The notes under the pieces are model-generated. The model was not told the DNA's origin. It searched no databases and saw only the letters and a program-made list of their open reading frames with translations. A DNA stretch of 44,006 nt, taken from positions 1-44,006 of the forward strand of contig JBGCDD010000064.1 in NCBI GenBank assembly GCA_045105075.1, read 5' to 3'. Made by a program: the position numbers and the translations under genes. Positions 42,576 to 44,006 of the stretch are shown in pieces; within the stretch, counting starts at the first letter, position 1, and each line of letters opens with the position of its first letter. This DNA comes from JBGCDD01 sp045105075 (lineage in GTDB: Bacteria; Pseudomonadota; Alphaproteobacteria; Rhodobacterales; Rhodobacteraceae).

Positions 42576-43919
42576 TCAGATATCGAGTGTGTTTTCTTTT
42601 TCCCATGTTGAGAAGTGGGCTGTGTATGCGGTCCATTCCTGGTGTTTGAGGTTGAGGAATGCGGCTGAGAATTCGGCGCCCATGGCGGCTTTGAGGACGG
42701 GGTCGGCGTCGTAGGCGCGCAAGGCGTCGAGCATGTTGAGGGGCAGCACCGGGGCGTCGGTGATGGTGTGGCCCATGGCGTACATGTCGATGTCGCGGCG
42801 TGGGCCAGGGTCGGCTTTTGAGGCCAGGCCCGACAGGCCGGCGGCGATGATCACGGCCTGCAGCAGGTAGGGGTTGGCGGCGCCATCGGCCAGGCGCAGC
42901 TCAAATCGGCCGGGGCCGGGCACGCGCACCATGTGGGTGCGGTTGTTGCCGGTCCAGGTGACGGTGTTGGGCGCCCAGGTTGCACCGGATGTGGTGCGCG
43001 GGGCGTTGATGCGTTTGTAGCTGTTCACCGTCGGGTTGGTGATCGCAGCCAGGGCGCTGGCGTGTTTCATGATCCCGCCCAGGAAGTGTTTGCCGCGTTC
43101 CGACAGGCCCAGTTCGCCGGTCTGGCCCGAGCCTTCTCCGGCAAAGACGTTGGTTTTGGCCTCGGCCCCCGGCGCGTCCCAGACTGAGATATGGGCGTGG
43201 CAGCCATTGCCCGTCAGCCCTTCGACCGGCTTTGGCATGAAGGTGGCGCGATAGCCGTGCTTTTCGGCGACACATTTGGCCATGAACTTGAAGAACGAAT
43301 GTTTGTCGGCGGTTTTAAGCGCGTCGTCAAAATCCCAGTTCATCTCCCACTGGCCGTTGGCGTCTTCGTGGTCGTTTTGATAGGGGTTCCAGTCCAGTTC
43401 CAACATGTGATCGCTGATCTCGCGGATCACATCGAGACGGCGCATAAAGGCTTGCTGGTCGTAACAGGGTTTGGCGGCGGTATCGAACGGATCGCTGATC
43501 TGGTCGCCCTCGGGGGTGAGCAGGAAGAACTCGGCCTCGATGCCGGTTTTAACATGCAATCCTTGCGCTGCGGCGGCGGCGATCTGGGCGCGCAGCACGT
43601 TGCGGGGGGCCTGGGCGACGTCGGCGTCCTCCATCACGCAATTGGCCGGAACCCAGGCGATCTCCTTGTCCCAAGGCAGCTGGATCACCGCACTTGGGTC
43701 GGGCACGGCCAGCATATCCGGGTGGGCCGGGGTCATATCGAGCCAGGTGGCAAAGCCAGCAAACCCGGCGCCGTCGGCCTGCATGTCGGCGATGGCGCGC
43801 GCGGGGCCCAGGTTGGCGCGTGGGCCGCCAAACCGGTCGGTGAACGAGGTGCGGCGCATTTCGGCCCATATTGACGGGATCACCGGAGCAGAGATCGAAG
43901 ACGAAAACCCACAAGACAC
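42576..43919 (-). CDS. glnT: Glutamine synthetase, GlnT type, with aberrant 5' end
   Basis: From about 43845 leftward the protein follows GlnT-like glutamine synthetases closely: FGGPRANLGPARAIADMQ, the metal site in TGIEAEFFLL, NDHEDANGQWEMNWD, KPVEGLTGNGCHAHISVWD, the ATP-loop NSYKRINAPRTTSGATWAP and the arginine site GRFELRLADGAANPYL, ending in ENTLDI. The first part does not fit: only a GTG at 43919 opens the frame, closed further upstream by TGA at 43929-43931. Its roughly 25 residues (MSCGFSSSISAPVIPS...) replace the first beta strand (usually a KYF-hydrophobic-TDLFG stretch). The gene may be truncated, fused at a rearrangement point, or translated from an internal start. The flank downstream of its stop (42434-42575) shows nothing clear. 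Confidence 0.72.
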   Translation of the reverse strand: MSCGFSSSISAPVIPSIWAEMRRTSFTDRFGGPRANLGPARAIADMQADGAGFAGFATWLDMTPAHPDMLAVPDPSAVIQLPWDKEIAWVPANCVMEDADVAQAPRNVLRAQIAAAAAQGLHVKTGIEAEFFLLTPEGDQISDPFDTAAKPCYDQQAFMRRLDVIREISDHMLELDWNPYQNDHEDANGQWEMNWDFDDALKTADKHSFFKFMAKCVAEKHGYRATFMPKPVEGLTGNGCHAHISVWDAPGAEAKTNVFAGEGSGQTGELGLSERGKHFLGGIMKHASALAAITNPTVNSYKRINAPRTTSGATWAPNTVTWTGNNRTHMVRVPGPGRFELRLADGAANPYLLQAVIIAAGLSGLASKADPGPRRDIDMYAMGHTITDAPVLPLNMLDALRAYDADPVLKAAMGAEFSAAFLNLKHQEWTAYTAHFSTWEKENTLDI

Positions 43920-44006
43920 GCAGACCGATCAGGCCATTGCGGAAGGGCTTGCGCGCAGCCTATCGCGCGACACCGGAACACGCGAGGCCCAGATCGGCCG
44001 TATTCT
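43840..44006 (+). other. Open frame through the right edge, unidentified
   Basis: On the plus strand a frame from GTG 43840 (or GTG 43849) stays open to the window end, reading for example RRISAHIDGITGAEIEDE and ending LSRDTGTREAQIGR. It overlaps the unusual 5' part of the glutamine synthetase gene on the other strand. The text looks protein-like, but it is too short to assign a family or to prove that it is a gene. Confidence 0.25.

Overview
The window looks like a chromosomal segment of a marine Rhodobacterales (Roseobacter-group) alphaproteobacterium. It is GC-rich, with genes packed in operons that overlap by 1 to 4 bases. It carries families typical of that group: a DddQ-like cupin neighbourhood, a DUF1127 small protein, a VPLPA-type C-terminal sorting signal and a GlnT-type glutamine synthetase. 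Assignments rest on reading motifs and recalled family features; no database search was run. No rRNA, tRNA, CRISPR array or insertion sequence was recognised.

Region 1 (1-20289) is the right-hand part of a type VI secretion system (T6SS) locus. Forward-strand genes are a composite TssB/TssC-like sheath protein (cut by the left edge), VgrG, a DUF6931-like protein, PAAR, the FHA protein TagH, TssK, TssL with a fused OmpA domain, TssM, TagF and the phosphatase PppA. Facing them are the kinase PpkA and an OmpA-like protein. FHA, TagF, PppA and PpkA together form the threonine-phosphorylation control circuit of T6SS. A membrane-anchored M15 peptidase (compare TagX) and a secreted caspase-like protease with Sel1 repeats follow. 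TssA, TssE, TssF, TssG, TssH, TssJ and Hcp are not in the window and presumably lie to the left.

Region 2 (20363-32883) is a catabolic island arranged around a divergent promoter at about 23756-23822. Leftward are an RpiR regulator, a Rieske oxygenase and a CYP199-like P450. Rightward are a FAD/GcvT-fold demethylase, an MDR oxidoreductase, a shortened DddQ-like cupin, an enolase-superfamily epimerase or dehydratase and a class-III aminotransferase. The enzyme set suits stepwise N-demethylation of a quaternary amine or betaine. It also matches the genes I recall beside dddQ in roseobacters, but the DddQ-like protein here has lost the centre of its cupin. A DUF1127 gene, then a phospho-lyase and sugar/amino-alcohol-kinase-like pair, follow.

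Region 3 (33042-41303) is a compact seven-gene beta-oxidation operon resembling pim-type (dicarboxylate/fatty acid) operons: hydratase/dehydrogenase fusion, thiolase, two acyl-CoA dehydrogenases, thioesterase, enoyl-CoA hydratase and acyl-CoA ligase.

Region 4 (41567-44006) holds a secreted fibro-slime/VPLPA-CTERM protein and a GlnT-like glutamine synthetase whose 5' end looks replaced. An unidentified frame is open through the right edge.
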